NCBI GenBank assembly: GCA_024762875.1
Contig: JANTGR010000007.1
Location: forward strand, 1 to 33,440
Direction of reading: 5' to 3'
DNA length: 33,440 nucleotides
Source of the DNA: Sulfurospirillum sp.
GTDB lineage: Bacteria; Campylobacterota; Campylobacteria; Campylobacterales; QNZT01
The position numbers were made by a program, and so were the translations under genes. Shown here piece by piece: positions 33,119 through 33,440 of this stretch. The notes under the pieces are model-generated. The model was not told the origin of the DNA. It saw only the letters and a program-made list of their open reading frames with translations, and ran no database searches. Each line of letters begins with the position of its first letter. The first letter of the stretch is position 1.

Positions 33119-33440
33119 ATGACAATCCAAACTGACATTTTAGAAAATTCAAACAATATTATCACCAGAGAGCCTTTTCCGGCTTCAACAAAAGTCTATG
33201 TACAAGGTGAGATTCACCCTGAGATACAAGTTCCTATGCGCGAGATACTACTTGCCAATGAACACAAGCTACGGGTATATGATACATCCGGTGTCTATAC
33301 AGATCCAAGTGTAGAAATCGACGTCTCAAAGGGAATCAGCACTATCAGAAAAGAGTGGATAGCAAAAAGAGGCGATGTCGAAGAGTATAAAGGGCGTATC
33401 ATCGATCCTAGAGACAATGGTTACAACAGCCAAGATCAGA
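33119..33440 (+). CDS. thiC: Phosphomethylpyrimidine synthase ThiC (cut by window end)
   Basis: The first 107 codons are visible from the ATG at 33119, with AAAGGAAAG upstream. The N-terminal part matches ThiC: REPFPASTKVYVQGE, IQVPMREI, VYDTSGVYTDPSVEIDV, LxxIRKEWIAKRGDVEEY-type block and RIIDPRDNG. ThiC turns aminoimidazole ribotide into HMP phosphate, the thiamine pyrimidine, by radical SAM chemistry. The iron-sulfur and active-site part lies outside the window. Control by the TPP riboswitch upstream fits feedback by the end product. Confidence 0.94.
   Translation, partial: MTIQTDILENSNNIITREPFPASTKVYVQGEIHPEIQVPMREILLANEHKLRVYDTSGVYTDPSVEIDVSKGISTIRKEWIAKRGDVEEYKGRIIDPRDNGYNSQDQ

Overview
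The window looks like chromosomal sequence of a Campylobacterota (epsilonproteobacterial) organism, probably a free-living sulfur or hydrogen oxidiser of the Sulfurovum/Sulfurimonas type. This rests on the low GC content, promoters with a clear -10 box and little -35, the HugZ-like and DUF6394 proteins, CCA-encoding tRNAs and a bacterial arginine kinase. The genus is inference; no 16S gene is present.

Layout. 1-656: an edge-truncated membrane protein and a HugZ-like flavin-fold protein (minus). 831-1557: six tRNAs (Pro, His, Arg, Arg, Leu, Leu) behind a good sigma70 promoter. 1681-6816: a plus-strand potassium operon with a DUF6394 membrane protein, two different K+ channels with RCK domains, a free RCK protein, acylphosphatase and a CopD-like membrane protein. 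6829-6869: a bidirectional terminator. 6878-10248 (minus): tRNA-Val, thrS, infC, rpmI, rplT. 10288-14063 (minus): glmM, lspA and an M16 peptidase fused to a membrane domain. 14277-15648: rpsT and prfA. 15712-17039 (minus): pentapeptide-repeat and DUF445 proteins. 17076-19642: a two-component pair whose kinase carries four CBS motifs. 19723-21894: argB, a small HTH-like ORF and arginine kinase. 21912-25493 (minus): DUF2628, phosphoribosyltransferase, MATE, DUF302 and dapF. 25581-29782 (minus): coaE, an ABC-exporter membrane subunit without ATPase, HlyD and TolC. 29869-33440: two TPP riboswitches, one ahead of a TonB-dependent receptor and one ahead of thiC (cut by the window end), with a Uma2-family gene between them.

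The most striking signal is not a gene. The perfect palindrome TATCATGATA occurs 18 times in 33.4 kb, in genes and between them on both strands, where base composition alone would give roughly 0.1 copies. At least ten more copies differ by one base. Five carry the longer form GCTATCATGATAGC and one sits in a 28-bp perfect palindrome. Ten of the eleven copies lying wholly inside a gene are read in the same frame and put Ile-Met-Ile into unrelated proteins. This resembles a highly iterated palindrome (HIP1-like) and is the best candidate here for an undescribed system.

The second regulatory story is the pair of TPP riboswitches. They share an upstream inverted-repeat promoter cassette, and both appear to use the same switch, in which the 3' side of the aptamer competes for an anti-Shine-Dalgarno segment. 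This suggests coordinated thiamine import and synthesis.
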